From positions 3,735,804 to 3,799,803 of the forward strand of contig NZ_KB912877.1 in assembly GCF_000383855.1 (NCBI RefSeq): DNA of 64,000 bases. The letters are read 5' to 3'. This document shows positions 39,388 to 49,210 of the stretch, one piece after another. Positions within the stretch are counted from its first letter, which is position 1. Every line of letters starts with the position of its first letter. The position numbers were made by a program, and so were the translations under genes. The notes below the pieces were generated by a model, which ran no database searches, had not been told where the DNA came from, and saw nothing but the letters and a program-made list of their open reading frames with translations. The DNA is from Methylobacter marinus A45. GTDB taxonomy: Bacteria > Pseudomonadota > Gammaproteobacteria > Methylococcales > Methylomonadaceae.

Positions 39388-40766
39388 TGGATCAATCTAT
39401 AAAATTCGATCTGGCCCTGATTAATCGTTATGACAAGGCCGGTCCGCGTTATACCTCTTACCCGACCGCTCTGGAACTGCATGAAGGCTTCGGCGACGAG
39501 GCCTACCGCGAACATATTGCCAAGTCCAATGCGGCGGGCGGACCTTTATCGTTGTATTTCCATATTCCGTTTTGCGATACGGTCTGTTTTTACTGTGCCT
39601 GCAACAAAATCGTCACGAAAAACCGCAACCATGCGCAGCCGTACCTGGACAACCTGTATAAGGAAATCGCCATGCAGGGCGATTTGTTCGACCGCAACCG
39701 GGTCGTCAACCAGCTGCACTGGGGCGGCGGCACGCCGACTTTCCTGAGTTTCGAGCAAATGCAAAAGCTGATGCAGGTGACGCGCGCGCATTTCTCGCTA
39801 AGGGACGACGATCAGGGCGAATACTCGATCGAAATCGATCCGCGCGAGACTGACGATCGCACCATTCATCAGTTGCGCGAACTGGGATTCAACCGCATCA
39901 GCCTGGGGGTTCAGGATTTTGATCCGGCCGTGCAAAAGGCCGTCAATCGCCTGCAAAGCGAGGAGCAGACCTTCGCGGTTCTGGCCGCGGCCCGGGCCGC
40001 GGGGTTCCGCTCGACCAATATCGACCTGATTTACGGCCTGCCATTGCAGACGGTCGCCACATTTTCCAGAACGCTGGACAAGATACTGGCCGCCGTGCCG
40101 GACCGGTTTTCGATCTTCAATTACGCTCACATGCCGGCGCGCTTTAAAACACAGCGCCAGATCAACGATGCCGACCTGCCGACAGCCGACGTCAAGCTCG
40201 ACATTCTGCAAATGGTCGGGCAGCGGCTGACGGAAGCGGGTTATGTCTATATCGGCATGGACCATTTCGCCAAGCCCGATGATGAACTCGCCATCGCGCA
40301 GCGCGAAGGCAAGCTGTACCGGAATTTCCAGGGCTATTCGACGCATTCCGACTGTGACCTGGTGGGGCTAGGCATTACCTCCATCGGCCGGGTAGGGGAT
40401 GCCTATGTCCAGAATGCCAAAGAACTGGCCGAATACGATAAGCTGATCGGCCAGGGCCGGCTGCCGGTTTTTAAAGGGGTTGAGCTCAACGATGACGACA
40501 AGCTGCGCCGCGCCGTCATCACGCAGCTGATCTGCCATTTCGACCTGACGTTTGCAGCGATCGAGCAGGCATTCGACGTCGGTTTTCATGATTACTTCGC
40601 CGATGAACTGAAAGCCCTGGCGCCGATGCAGGACGACGGCCTGCTGACCGTCTCGGAACAGGCCATCCATGTATTGCCGGCGGGCCGGTTATTGATCCGC
40701 AATATCTGCATGGTATTCGACCGCTACCTCGCGCAAAAACAGCAGCAGTTTTCGAAAGTGATTTAA
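39384..40766 (+). CDS. hemN: Oxygen-independent coproporphyrinogen III oxidase HemN
   Basis: 460 residues with the radical-SAM iron-sulfur motif FCDTVCFYCACN (Cys64, Cys68, Cys71 and the extra Cys73), HWGGGTPTFL, and the full-length HemN C-terminal domain rather than the shorter HemW form (YTSYPTALE at the start is HemN-type). Converts coproporphyrinogen III to protoporphyrinogen IX without oxygen. The four-base overlap with ccmI links low-oxygen haem synthesis to cytochrome c assembly. No clear terminator follows; a small GGTATGC/GCATACC hairpin lies at 40803-40819. Confidence 0.96.
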   Translation: MMDQSIKFDLALINRYDKAGPRYTSYPTALELHEGFGDEAYREHIAKSNAAGGPLSLYFHIPFCDTVCFYCACNKIVTKNRNHAQPYLDNLYKEIAMQGDLFDRNRVVNQLHWGGGTPTFLSFEQMQKLMQVTRAHFSLRDDDQGEYSIEIDPRETDDRTIHQLRELGFNRISLGVQDFDPAVQKAVNRLQSEEQTFAVLAAARAAGFRSTNIDLIYGLPLQTVATFSRTLDKILAAVPDRFSIFNYAHMPARFKTQRQINDADLPTADVKLDILQMVGQRLTEAGYVYIGMDHFAKPDDELAIAQREGKLYRNFQGYSTHSDCDLVGLGITSIGRVGDAYVQNAKELAEYDKLIGQGRLPVFKGVELNDDDKLRRAVITQLICHFDLTFAAIEQAFDVGFHDYFADELKALAPMQDDGLLTVSEQAIHVLPAGRLLIRNICMVFDRYLAQKQQQFSKVI

Positions 40767-40819
40767 CTGATTTTATGCAAATTACAAAACGTCAGTTTGT
40801 AGGGTATGCATCGCATACC

Positions 40820-41016
40820 ATCTGATGTTACGCATGGGCCGTTTTTTATCCTGCTTGCCGCGCTGGCGATAGGTTGTTAAACCGATCTTTATTCAACTGA
40901 CAGTGACCTCATCGCCTGAATGGTCATGCACGCGTAGGTGCGAATTCATTCGCACTATTCACACTGGAGGCACTTTGTCAAACCTGTCTCAATTCAACCA
41001 ATGCGTAACATCAGAT
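40820..41016. repeat. 197-bp element bounded by perfect 16-bp inverted repeats
   Basis: ATCTGATGTTACGCAT at 40820-40835 and its exact complement at 41001-41016. The interior includes GGGCCGTTTTTTATCCTGCTTGCCGCG, related to 51892-51932 and 46565-46600, and a copy of the GTAGGTGCGAATTCATTCGCAC core at 40936-40957. No coding capacity. It lies between convergent hemN and the AI-2E permease gene. Confidence 0.75.
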
Positions 41017-41040
41017 ACCATTATCCTGTTTCCGAAGCCG

Positions 41041-42165
41041 TCAATCTGTAGTCTGATCTTGCTCAGGCAAGGGCGGCTTGATGGATACATCGCCAACCAG
41101 CAGGGATTCCTCCTCTTTCTGCTGTTCCAGCCATTCCTGCCAGACGGCCTGCAATACGGCCAGTATGACCGGCCCCAGAAAAATGCCCACCACGCCGAAA
41201 GCCGTCAGTCCTCCCAGAACGCCAAACAAGACGATCAGGAAAGGCACTTGACTGGCGCCGCTGATCGCCAACGGCCGGATCACATTGTCCACCGTGCTGA
41301 CGACCAGAACCCCCCAGATTATCAGCCCTATGCCGGCCAATAACTCATCCATGAAAATGAGCGCGATGGCGATGGGCAGCCACACCAGTGACGCGCCCAG
41401 GGGCATCAGGGAGAACAGGGCGGCAAGCACGCCAAACAATACCGGCGCCTGTACGCCGGCCACCGCAAAAGCAAGGCCGGACAGAAGACCTTGGCCGAGT
41501 GCGGCGAGCACCATGCCGAATACGACCGCTTTCGTGGTATGTCCAGCCGCCTGTAGATAGATATGCTGGTGTTTGCCCAGAAAACGGATCAGTCCTTGAT
41601 GCAACTGCCGGACCGCTTCCTCGCCATCGCGGAAACAGAAAAACAAGGTGACCAGAACAATGGCCAGTTTCATGAGGTTGTTGCCGAGATTGCCCAGAAA
41701 CGCGGTAACGTCTCCCAGCCAGTGTTGCGCCGTGCTGGCGAATTGTTCGGTAATGCTGGCCCTGTCGGTGTTGAAGCGCGTGATGCCGTCCTGCAGATAA
41801 TCGCCCAGTCCCGGTATGTGCTCGATGAAACCCGGTAGCCGAAGGGTATCTTCAGCGAGATGAATGCTCAAGGTTTGATAGGCCGCTTTTAATTCTTCCT
41901 GCAGCAACGCGAGCAGCCAAAAAATCACCAGAAAGAGGAACGTGGCAATAATCAGCGTCATGAGCAGCGCGCTAAATGATTTTTTGCCTTTAAGCCGGCG
42001 GCGCAGCCATCGATAGGCCGGCCAGGTGACATAGGCGATGATGAAGGCCCAGATCAGCGACAGCAGGAATTCGCGCAGCACCATATAACTTAATAACAGG
42101 AGACTGACCAAAAGAATGCCGGGAATGATGTCCCGGTAAAAGGGCTTGCTTAAAAAATCATTCAT
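41041..42165 (-). CDS. AI-2E family transporter (PerM/YdiK-like permease)
   Basis: A 374-residue inner-membrane protein with about eight helices and the conserved family end region GVLVVSTVDNVIRPLAISG followed by LIVLFGVLGGLTAFGVVGIFLGPV. The AI-2E family includes TqsA-like quorum-signal exporters and Na+/H+ antiporter-like members, so the substrate cannot be named. The ATG at 42165 fits the family start. Monocistronic by spacing: 61 bases from the aconitase stop on the same strand, so read-through is possible. Confidence 0.9.
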   Translation of the reverse strand: MNDFLSKPFYRDIIPGILLVSLLLLSYMVLREFLLSLIWAFIIAYVTWPAYRWLRRRLKGKKSFSALLMTLIIATFLFLVIFWLLALLQEELKAAYQTLSIHLAEDTLRLPGFIEHIPGLGDYLQDGITRFNTDRASITEQFASTAQHWLGDVTAFLGNLGNNLMKLAIVLVTLFFCFRDGEEAVRQLHQGLIRFLGKHQHIYLQAAGHTTKAVVFGMVLAALGQGLLSGLAFAVAGVQAPVLFGVLAALFSLMPLGASLVWLPIAIALIFMDELLAGIGLIIWGVLVVSTVDNVIRPLAISGASQVPFLIVLFGVLGGLTAFGVVGIFLGPVILAVLQAVWQEWLEQQKEEESLLVGDVSIKPPLPEQDQTTD

Positions 42166-42226
42166 AAACCTGAAAAAGTCATCTGCTCAAATGGATAGCC
42201 GGGTATCCTATTTTGTCATGCCTGTT

Positions 42227-44167
42227 TTACCGTGAACCGCCGGTTTTATACAAATTAATCACGCTGCCTGCCAGGACCATCCGGACCTGCCGCGGCGTCA
42301 TCGTGTGCCGGGTGAAAAAAGTTGCGTTCCGGGTTTTGTTGACGACCGTGACGGTATTGCCCTGCTGAATCTCTTCCTTGGCATTGGGCAGTTCAAGGCT
42401 ATCGTTCAGATCGATTATGTCGTAATCGGCCTCGTCGGCGAAGACCAGCGGCAGGATGCCGAAATTGCACAGATTCTGCCAGTGAATGCGGGCAAAGCTT
42501 TTGGCGATGACGGCCCTGACGCCGAGATGGCGCGGCGCCAATGCCGCATGCTCGCGGCTTGAACCCTGGCCGTAGTTGATGCCGCCGACGATCAACGAGC
42601 CGGTCAGCTGATACGGCATGGCCCGGTCGTAGTACGACTCGTCGAGCTGGGAAAAGGTAAATTTGCTGATCTCGGGAATATTGCTGCGATACGGCAGCAC
42701 CTTGGCGCCGGCCGGCATGATCTCATCGGTCGAGACATTGTCGCCCACTTTCATCAGCACCGGCCCTGCCAGGCTTTGCGGCAGAGGCTCAAATGCCGGC
42801 AGCGAGGCGATGTTCGGTCCCTTCACCAGTTCCACGGTCGAGCCGTCCTCGGGCGGCGGCGTCAGCGCCTCGGTATTGAGGATATAGGTCTTCGGCTCCT
42901 CAAATTTCGGATAGGGCATGGACAAGTTACGCGGATCGGTGATAACGCCGGTAATGGCGGAGGCGGCGGCCGTCTCGGGGCTGCAAAGATAGACCAGATC
43001 TTCCTTCGTGCCCGAACGTCCGGGGAAGTTGCGCGGCACGGTTCTGAGGCTGATCCGGTGAGTGGCCGGCGCCTGGCCCATGCCGATGCAGCCGTCGCAG
43101 CCGGCCTGATGGATGCGCGCGCCCTGATGAATCAAGGTGCCGAGATAGCCCAGCCGGGTCATGTTTTCAAGGATCTGCCGCGAGGTCGGATTGACATCGA
43201 GCGATACGTCTTCATGCACCGGGTGATCCTTCAGGATCATCGCCACGATCGCGAAATCCCGAAGCCCCGGATTTGCCGATGAACCGATCATGCACTGATA
43301 GACTTTTCGCCCCGCGACTTCGCTGACCGGCACGACGTTGCCGGGGCTGCTGGGGCAGGCGATCAGGGGCACGAGCTCCGAGAGGTTGACCTCGATATGC
43401 TCATCGTAGGCCGCGCCCGGATCGGCCAGCAGTTCGATCCAGTCGCCGGCGCGCGCCTGCGAGTCCAGAAAGCTTTTCACGGCCTGGTCCGATGGGAACA
43501 CGCTGGTCGTCGCGCCGAGTTCGGCGCCCATGTTGGCGATCACGTGCCTGTCCATCGCGCTGAGCTGGTCCAGGCCCGGTCCGTAATATTCCATGATCTT
43601 GCCGATGCCGCCCGGCACGTCGAGACGGCGCAGCAGTTCCAGGATGATATCCTTGGCGCTGACCCAGTCCGGCAGTTGGCCGGTCAGCTTGACGCCGACG
43701 ACTTTCGGCATCTTCACATGAAACGGCTGGCCGGCTATCGTCAAGGCGACCTCGAGGCCGCCGGCGCCGATCGCCAGCATGCCCATGGAGCCGGCGGCGC
43801 AGGTATGGCTGTCGGAACCGAGCAACGTCTTGCCCGGCTTGCCGAAGCGCTCCATATGCACCGGATGGCTGACGCCGTTGCCGGGACGGCTGAACCAGAG
43901 GCCGAATCTACGGCAGGCGCTCTGCAGAAACAGGTGATCGTCGGCATTCTTGAAGTCGGTCTCCAGCAGATTGTGGTCGACATACTGGACCGAGACTTCG
44001 GTTTGGGCACGGTCCAGTTCCATGGCCTCAAGCTCCAGCATCACCATCGTGCCGGTCGCATCCTGGGTCAGGGTCTGGTCTATTTTCAGGGCAATTTCTT
44101 GCCCCGGCGTCATGTCGCCTTCGAGCAGATGGCTTTCAATCAATTTTTGCGTCACATTTTTAGGCAT
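42227..44167 (-). CDS. Aconitate hydratase (short, single-chain type)
   Basis: 646 residues. An N-terminal aconitase catalytic region with GSDSHTCAAGSMGMLAIGAGGLEVA and the iron-sulfur cysteines in SDSHTC and AGCDGCIGMG, then a swivel domain (YGQGSSREHAALAPRHLGVRAVIAKSFARIH). It is much shorter than AcnA/AcnB and resembles the putative-aconitase/homoaconitase-like group related to the mitochondrial enzyme. Isomerises citrate and isocitrate in the TCA cycle; a related substrate is possible. The ATG at 44167 (MPKNVTQKLIE) has AGGAGA 7-12 bases upstream; the frame stays open to 44296 but that extension is Arg-rich and unlike the family. Confidence 0.93.
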   Translation of the reverse strand: MPKNVTQKLIESHLLEGDMTPGQEIALKIDQTLTQDATGTMVMLELEAMELDRAQTEVSVQYVDHNLLETDFKNADDHLFLQSACRRFGLWFSRPGNGVSHPVHMERFGKPGKTLLGSDSHTCAAGSMGMLAIGAGGLEVALTIAGQPFHVKMPKVVGVKLTGQLPDWVSAKDIILELLRRLDVPGGIGKIMEYYGPGLDQLSAMDRHVIANMGAELGATTSVFPSDQAVKSFLDSQARAGDWIELLADPGAAYDEHIEVNLSELVPLIACPSSPGNVVPVSEVAGRKVYQCMIGSSANPGLRDFAIVAMILKDHPVHEDVSLDVNPTSRQILENMTRLGYLGTLIHQGARIHQAGCDGCIGMGQAPATHRISLRTVPRNFPGRSGTKEDLVYLCSPETAAASAITGVITDPRNLSMPYPKFEEPKTYILNTEALTPPPEDGSTVELVKGPNIASLPAFEPLPQSLAGPVLMKVGDNVSTDEIMPAGAKVLPYRSNIPEISKFTFSQLDESYYDRAMPYQLTGSLIVGGINYGQGSSREHAALAPRHLGVRAVIAKSFARIHWQNLCNFGILPLVFADEADYDIIDLNDSLELPNAKEEIQQGNTVTVVNKTRNATFFTRHTMTPRQVRMVLAGSVINLYKTGGSR

Positions 44168-44302
44168 GGGTTTTCTCCTGCGGATGGAGTAGTAGGAACG
44201 CCAGCGCCGGTTGCCGCGCCTGCGGTTTTTCCAGTGTATCCGTCTCTGGTTAAGCGAATTCCATGCAATCCGATGTCGTCGATTCAATGCCTTCATGGGA
44301 CA

Positions 44303-44728
44303 TTACAGGATTTGCTCCGACAAGGCGATAATCAACGCGTAACGCAAGCTTTTGCCCAATCCGACCAGAATCAGGAATACCCAAAGGCGCACCCGCATGA
44401 TGCCGGCGATAAACGTCAAGGCATCGCCGCCGGCCGGCAGCCAGGACAACAATAAGGACCAGACGCCGAAACGCTGGTACCAGTGCTGGTAGCGGTGCAA
44501 TTGCGAAATCTTGAACGGAAACCAGCGTTTGTATTCGAAATGCAGCAGATAACGGCCTAAAAGCCAGTTTACGACCGCGCCCAGCGTGTTGCCAGACGAG
44601 GCAAACAGCCACAGCAGCCAGGGATCGTGGCCGGTAGCCAGCAGGCCGACCAGCGCCACTTCCGAATAAAACGGAATCAGCGTGGCGGCCAAAAAACTCA
44701 CTCCAAATAAACTGAAATAGGCGGTCAT
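44303..44728 (-). CDS. YqaA family membrane protein (DedA-related)
   Basis: A 141-residue inner-membrane protein: four helices, the SEVALVGLLATGHDPWLLW segment and ASSGNTLGAVVNWLLGRYL, plus WSLLLSWLPAGGDALTFIAGIMR, all typical of YqaA, a short SNARE-associated/DedA superfamily group. Its function is unknown; DedA relatives are lipid or undecaprenyl-phosphate flippases. It starts four bases after the stop of the C26 peptidase-like gene, so it belongs to the same operon. Confidence 0.88.
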   Translation of the reverse strand: MTAYFSLFGVSFLAATLIPFYSEVALVGLLATGHDPWLLWLFASSGNTLGAVVNWLLGRYLLHFEYKRWFPFKISQLHRYQHWYQRFGVWSLLLSWLPAGGDALTFIAGIMRVRLWVFLILVGLGKSLRYALIIALSEQIL

Positions 44729-44732
44729 ACTT

Positions 44733-45416
44733 TTATAGTTGTTGTCGGGCAGTGGTAACCAGCGCGCGAAACAGATTACGCTGGCGCGAGAGGTAGATCA
44801 GGTATTCGGGATGCCATTGAACCCCCAATAAAAATGGTTTCGACGGGTCTTCCACGGCTTGCACGATATTATCCAAATCACGGCCGGCGACTCTCAGACC
44901 GCTGCCCAACTCGTTAATGGCCTGCGTATGAAGACTATTAATCCGACAGCGCGTTGTTCCCAGCAGTTCCTGCATCCGGCTGTCCGGTTCCACCAGCAGG
45001 GTTTTCAGCGGCAGTACCGTGAAACGATTGCGCGTATGGCGGCGCAGTTCGCGCAGGTTCTGATGCAGATTGCCGCCCAGGTAGGTGTTGAGCAACTGCT
45101 CTCCGCGGCAGATGGCCAACATGGGAATATGCTGCCGCAGGGATTTTTCGATATACATCAATTCGAACAGATCCCGCTCCTTGTCATAACGGGTATTGGG
45201 CAGTTCCTCCGATTCGTAAAGCGTGGGATAAATATCATCGCCGCCGCCGATCACAATGCCGTCCAGCACCTCATGCAGATGCGAACGACGGGGAGTGAGC
45301 CTCAGGGGCTTGCCGCCGGCGGCGAGAATGGCATAACGCGTGAAGTGCCAGGCGCGATCCCCGCCCTTGCTGGGCCCTGTTACGCCAATTACAGGGTGTA
45401 TGAACGATGCAGCCAT
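44733..45416 (-). CDS. Class I glutamine amidotransferase-like / gamma-glutamyl hydrolase (peptidase C26) partner of amidoligase
   Basis: 227 residues. IVIGGGDDIYP near the N-terminus, the nucleophile elbow LAICRGEQLLN (Cys), and GVQWHPE with the catalytic His and Glu at the C-terminus form the C26 triad. Relatives (PuuD) cleave gamma-glutamyl amide bonds. The ATG at 45416 (MAASFIHPVIGVTGP) is preferred over an upstream in-frame ATG at 45491 because the C26 fold starts at HPVIGVTGP. It overlaps the end of the amidoligase gene by 28 bases, showing tight coupling. Role with the amidoligase (trimming or deamidating its product) is known only by analogy. Confidence 0.88.
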   Translation of the reverse strand: MAASFIHPVIGVTGPSKGGDRAWHFTRYAILAAGGKPLRLTPRRSHLHEVLDGIVIGGGDDIYPTLYESEELPNTRYDKERDLFELMYIEKSLRQHIPMLAICRGEQLLNTYLGGNLHQNLRELRRHTRNRFTVLPLKTLLVEPDSRMQELLGTTRCRINSLHTQAINELGSGLRVAGRDLDNIVQAVEDPSKPFLLGVQWHPEYLIYLSRQRNLFRALVTTARQQL

Positions 45417-46393
45417 ATCTCGACAGTATCTTTCCAGTCCTTGAACAGATCGGCCAAGGGCCTGTCCAAAAAACGCGAATAAGTTTGGCACAGGCTATTC
45501 AGATGGCCGGCATCGCAGGCCAGGTTTTCGACCACCAGCCAGTTACGCCAATCTCCGTCTATGCTCCAGTCCGGCTGGTCGATCCGGCAGTTGGGCAGCC
45601 GGTAGTGCAGTGTGGGGCGGGGATGAATGCGATCGTCTTCAATGACCGACAGCGCCCGCGCTTTGTCCAGATAAGCGAACAGCGGCAGCATATCAAGCGC
45701 CCGGTTGCGGGTAGGGTTGGCCAACAGGTAATCGTCGATCAAGTCGTTCTGGTCGGGGTGGTAACCCAGGTCGATGACCTGTCGGATATAGTCGGTGGGA
45801 AAAGGGGCGATGTAACCGGTCATGGATCGGGTCAGATCGATCTCGCTGCGGTAAACCAGCCAGTCATACAGGCAAAGGAAAGCCTTGAGGTAAGCAACGA
45901 TGGTTTCCGGTTCCAGGCTGGGCAGTTCCGGGTTGAAATGCAGGCCGAAAGCATTCAGCGTGCCGCTGTCCGTGCCTTGGGCGCCCGAGGCTCGCAGAAT
46001 CGGGATCAAAAGCGCCAACTCGCCTAGACGGTCCATCGGAATCGGCGGTGAAATGACTTCAAAAGGCACGATCTGTTCGGCCGCCAGGCGCACGATCTGT
46101 TCGGACCATTCGTCGAGCAGGGCGAAAGGATCCTCGGGATCTATCTTGTAGCGGCCTTTTTTCTTCAGGTATTGAAAATCCAGCTCGACTTTGAAATCGC
46201 CCAGACAGGTGTCGGCGATGGTGTTCTCATAAGCGCTATTGACCTGTATGGTGCCGCCGAACTGTTGGTGGATCAGCCGGGCGATGTGTTCCAGGGATAA
46301 GCCCGCGAATTCCAGCTCTACGCCCACTCGCCTCATTGCTCCCGATGCCGTGGCACAGTTAGGGGGAAGAGGAAGTATGGGGGCCTGATGCAT
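45389..46393 (-). CDS. Amidoligase family protein (COOH-NH2 ligase, PF12224-like)
   Basis: 334 residues. GVELEFAGLSLEHIARLI near the start is the glutamine-synthetase-like amidoligase signature (G.E.E), followed by KVELDFQYL, a central VSPPIPMDRL-like segment (EVISPPIPMDRLGEL) and FGLHFNPELP, all family hallmarks. These proteins are predicted ATP-dependent ligases making amide or peptide bonds between small molecules or to proteins; none is well characterised. First gene of the amidoligase / C26 hydrolase / YqaA operon. The start at 46393 leads directly into MHQAPILPLPPNCA. Confidence 0.88.
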   Translation of the reverse strand: MHQAPILPLPPNCATASGAMRRVGVELEFAGLSLEHIARLIHQQFGGTIQVNSAYENTIADTCLGDFKVELDFQYLKKKGRYKIDPEDPFALLDEWSEQIVRLAAEQIVPFEVISPPIPMDRLGELALLIPILRASGAQGTDSGTLNAFGLHFNPELPSLEPETIVAYLKAFLCLYDWLVYRSEIDLTRSMTGYIAPFPTDYIRQVIDLGYHPDQNDLIDDYLLANPTRNRALDMLPLFAYLDKARALSVIEDDRIHPRPTLHYRLPNCRIDQPDWSIDGDWRNWLVVENLACDAGHLNSLCQTYSRFLDRPLADLFKDWKDTVEIWLHRSYTL

Positions 46394-46564
46394 AAAAGCC
46401 TGTCGTTTATGGCGGTGCGGCGGAGCCGGAACCGGTATGGCGCCTGGTCAGGATGCACTAATCGTTATCGAGAATACAAACCGATAAATCCGAACTGTTG
46501 CCGTAAGTGTTTTTCTTCATTATCCCGTCGGGTCGATAAAGATCAATAAGTCAAAATACTTAAT

Positions 46565-46612
46565 GGAGGTTACGCATGTGCCGTTTTTTCCGTGCGGTGC
46601 GAATTTATTTTC
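46565..46612. repeat. TTACGCATG-type repeat fragment
   Basis: GGTTACGCATGTGCCGTTTT followed by a CGTGCGGTGCGAATTTATT stretch resembles the left half of the element at 40820 and the copy at 51892. The rest of 46394-46627 shows no gene. Confidence 0.55.
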
Positions 46613-46627
46613 CGGTTTATTCCAGGC

Positions 46628-47728
46628 TCATTCGCTGTAGGTTCCGGTAGCCAAAGGCCGTACCGTTTCAATCAACAACCGGTTAAATGCTTCGGGCTCT
46701 TCAAAAGGCGGGTTATGCGCCGAATGTTCAAACCAGACCAGCCGTTTACAGGGCGCCCGAATCGTCTTGAAATAGCGCTCGGCCAGGATGGCGGGCACAT
46801 GCCGGTCGTAGCGTCCGAGCAGAAAAAATAGCGGCACCTCGAAGGTCCGGCAACACTTGCTCAGATTGAGCTGTGAAATCTCGTCTTCAAGCTGTTCCAG
46901 GGAAAAGCGGTTGCCTTGGCCGAATTTGACGAGGTCGACCAGATTTGCCTCATCGGTGCCGAGCGCCGCCCAGATCAGTTTGCCCGTGGAAAGATTGCCA
47001 TGGAACATGCCGCCGAACCGCTCGACCCAGGTGCCGACGGTCAGCATGTCGTCGACCGAGGCATAGGGCGGCGGGCCGATCTCCTGCAATTCCGAGAGGG
47101 CTTTGGCATTTTCGCGCTTTTGGGCTTCGGAAAGCGCGAACGCATAGGACAAACGGCGCGCCTGGGCTGTGTCGGCCATTTGCGCCACGCCCACGTAAGC
47201 CGCCACCTTTTCCGGATGGCGGGAGGCGTACAGCGTCCCCAGCACCGTGCCCCAGGACTGGCCCAGCAGCACGACCTTGTCCTTGCCGAAACGCCGTCTG
47301 ACCAGGTCCACCACTTCATCGAGGTCTTGCACGAACTGGTCGATGGTCATGGATTCGGGCAGAATATCGGCTTGGAACGAGCGCCCGGCGCCACGTTGCT
47401 CCCAATACACGACCAGAAAATGTTGTTCGAGGTCGGCATTGTAATGGCGGAACAGCGCCGATTCGCTGGCGCCGGGCCCTCCATGCAGGAGAATCAGTGC
47501 CGGATTGTGCCGGGAGACGCCGCGAAACCAGATACTCTGAGGAACGCCGCCGATGGACACCGTTTCCATGGCCGCAATGCTGCCGGGGATAACCCGGCCT
47601 GCCGCGTCCTTGAACGGGGCGGTATGTATGCAGCCGGTACTCAGAAGGAGCAGCGTCAGGACCGTAACGCGGCAGAGCAAGGTAACGCCAGCCAGCTTTC
47701 GATGACCGCTTTCGTGATGATGAGTCAT
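46628..47728 (-). CDS. Alpha/beta hydrolase lipoprotein, proline iminopeptidase-like
   Basis: 366 residues. The N-terminal signal ends in a lipobox LLLSTGC (Cys about 33), so it is an exported lipoprotein. The mature part has LILLHGGPGASES (the HGGPG oxyanion motif of prolyl iminopeptidases), nucleophile GQSWGTVLG, the Asp region GRYDRHVP and His in FEHSAHNPPFEEP: a complete triad. Family members remove N-terminal proline or hydrolyse other small substrates. A membrane-anchored periplasmic form is less common than the cytosolic one. The stop lies about 230 bases from the amidoligase start, so it is probably a separate unit. Confidence 0.88.
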   Translation of the reverse strand: MTHHHESGHRKLAGVTLLCRVTVLTLLLLSTGCIHTAPFKDAAGRVIPGSIAAMETVSIGGVPQSIWFRGVSRHNPALILLHGGPGASESALFRHYNADLEQHFLVVYWEQRGAGRSFQADILPESMTIDQFVQDLDEVVDLVRRRFGKDKVVLLGQSWGTVLGTLYASRHPEKVAAYVGVAQMADTAQARRLSYAFALSEAQKRENAKALSELQEIGPPPYASVDDMLTVGTWVERFGGMFHGNLSTGKLIWAALGTDEANLVDLVKFGQGNRFSLEQLEDEISQLNLSKCCRTFEVPLFFLLGRYDRHVPAILAERYFKTIRAPCKRLVWFEHSAHNPPFEEPEAFNRLLIETVRPLATGTYSE

Positions 47729-47791
47729 GGCATGAGCCGTCCAATAGGCAAAGTCAGCGGGAAACGGTCGCCCAGGAAGGGCTGGTCTCTG

Positions 47792-48767
<976 letters not shown>

Positions 48768-48842
48768 ATGGCGAAAAACGGGAGCGATATTTGGAGACAA
48801 ACTAAGATCGACGGACAGACAAGAAACCGGTTCAGAATATGA
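48768..48842 (+). CDS. Possible 24-residue leader peptide
   Basis: An ATG at 48768 follows GGGGAG by seven bases and opens a 24-codon frame (MAKNGSDIWRQTKIDG...) whose stop TGA lies inside the second operator palindrome. No homology can be claimed. It could be a leader or chance. Confidence 0.3.
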   Translation: MAKNGSDIWRQTKIDGQTRNRFRI

Positions 48843-48853
48843 ATATATTCATG
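48838..48853. promoter_or_regulatory. Operator palindrome 2
   Basis: TATGAATATATTCATG, 34 bases before the start of the first cassette gene at 48887; 14 of its 16 bases form a perfect palindrome. The position fits a repressor site overlapping the promoter of that gene. Confidence 0.7.
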
Positions 48854-48886
48854 AATTAAAGTGTCTAAATTTTTCTGGAGAGTTTC

Positions 48887-49192
48887 ATGCCGGTTGAATT
48901 AGCGGATAAACAACGGCGGGCGGTCAGCGTCGTGGAAACCGCTTTGCTGGGTGTTGGCATCAGCGGGCGTTCGGTCTGCGTGAGTGTCGATAAATGGGCG
49001 TTTGGCTATAGCTGCTATAGCGGCGATAACGCCAATGTTGGCGTGTTCGTTTCCGCCCCGACTGGGGTGGATGTCGAACCGTATTTTGTAACAGGTAAAA
49101 CCATTGTGGAGGCTGTAAAAAATATGATCGATTCAATCAAGGGCAGGGCGAACGGCGCTAAACCGCAGGTGTGCGAATCAGCGCCGTTCTAA
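48887..49192 (+). CDS. Hypothetical protein, first gene of phage-like cassette
   Basis: 101 residues, soluble, no recognised domain. The ATG at 48887 has GGAGAG 6-11 bases upstream. A beta-rich middle (VCVSVDKWAFGYSCYSGDNANVGVFVSAP) is followed by a helix with TGKTIVEAVKNMIDSIKG. The TGKT stretch is not a Walker A motif. It is preceded by the operator palindromes and followed by a hairpin repeat. Probably an accessory phage-type protein. Confidence 0.7.
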   Translation: MPVELADKQRRAVSVVETALLGVGISGRSVCVSVDKWAFGYSCYSGDNANVGVFVSAPTGVDVEPYFVTGKTIVEAVKNMIDSIKGRANGAKPQVCESAPF

Positions 49193-49210
49193 CCAGGTGT
49201 TTCCTATGTG

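Noticed and set aside
43397-44455. 352-codon plus-strand frame antisense to the aconitase gene
   Set aside because: The minus strand encodes a complete aconitase with iron-sulfur motifs; the plus frame has a His/Gln/Arg-rich shadow composition.
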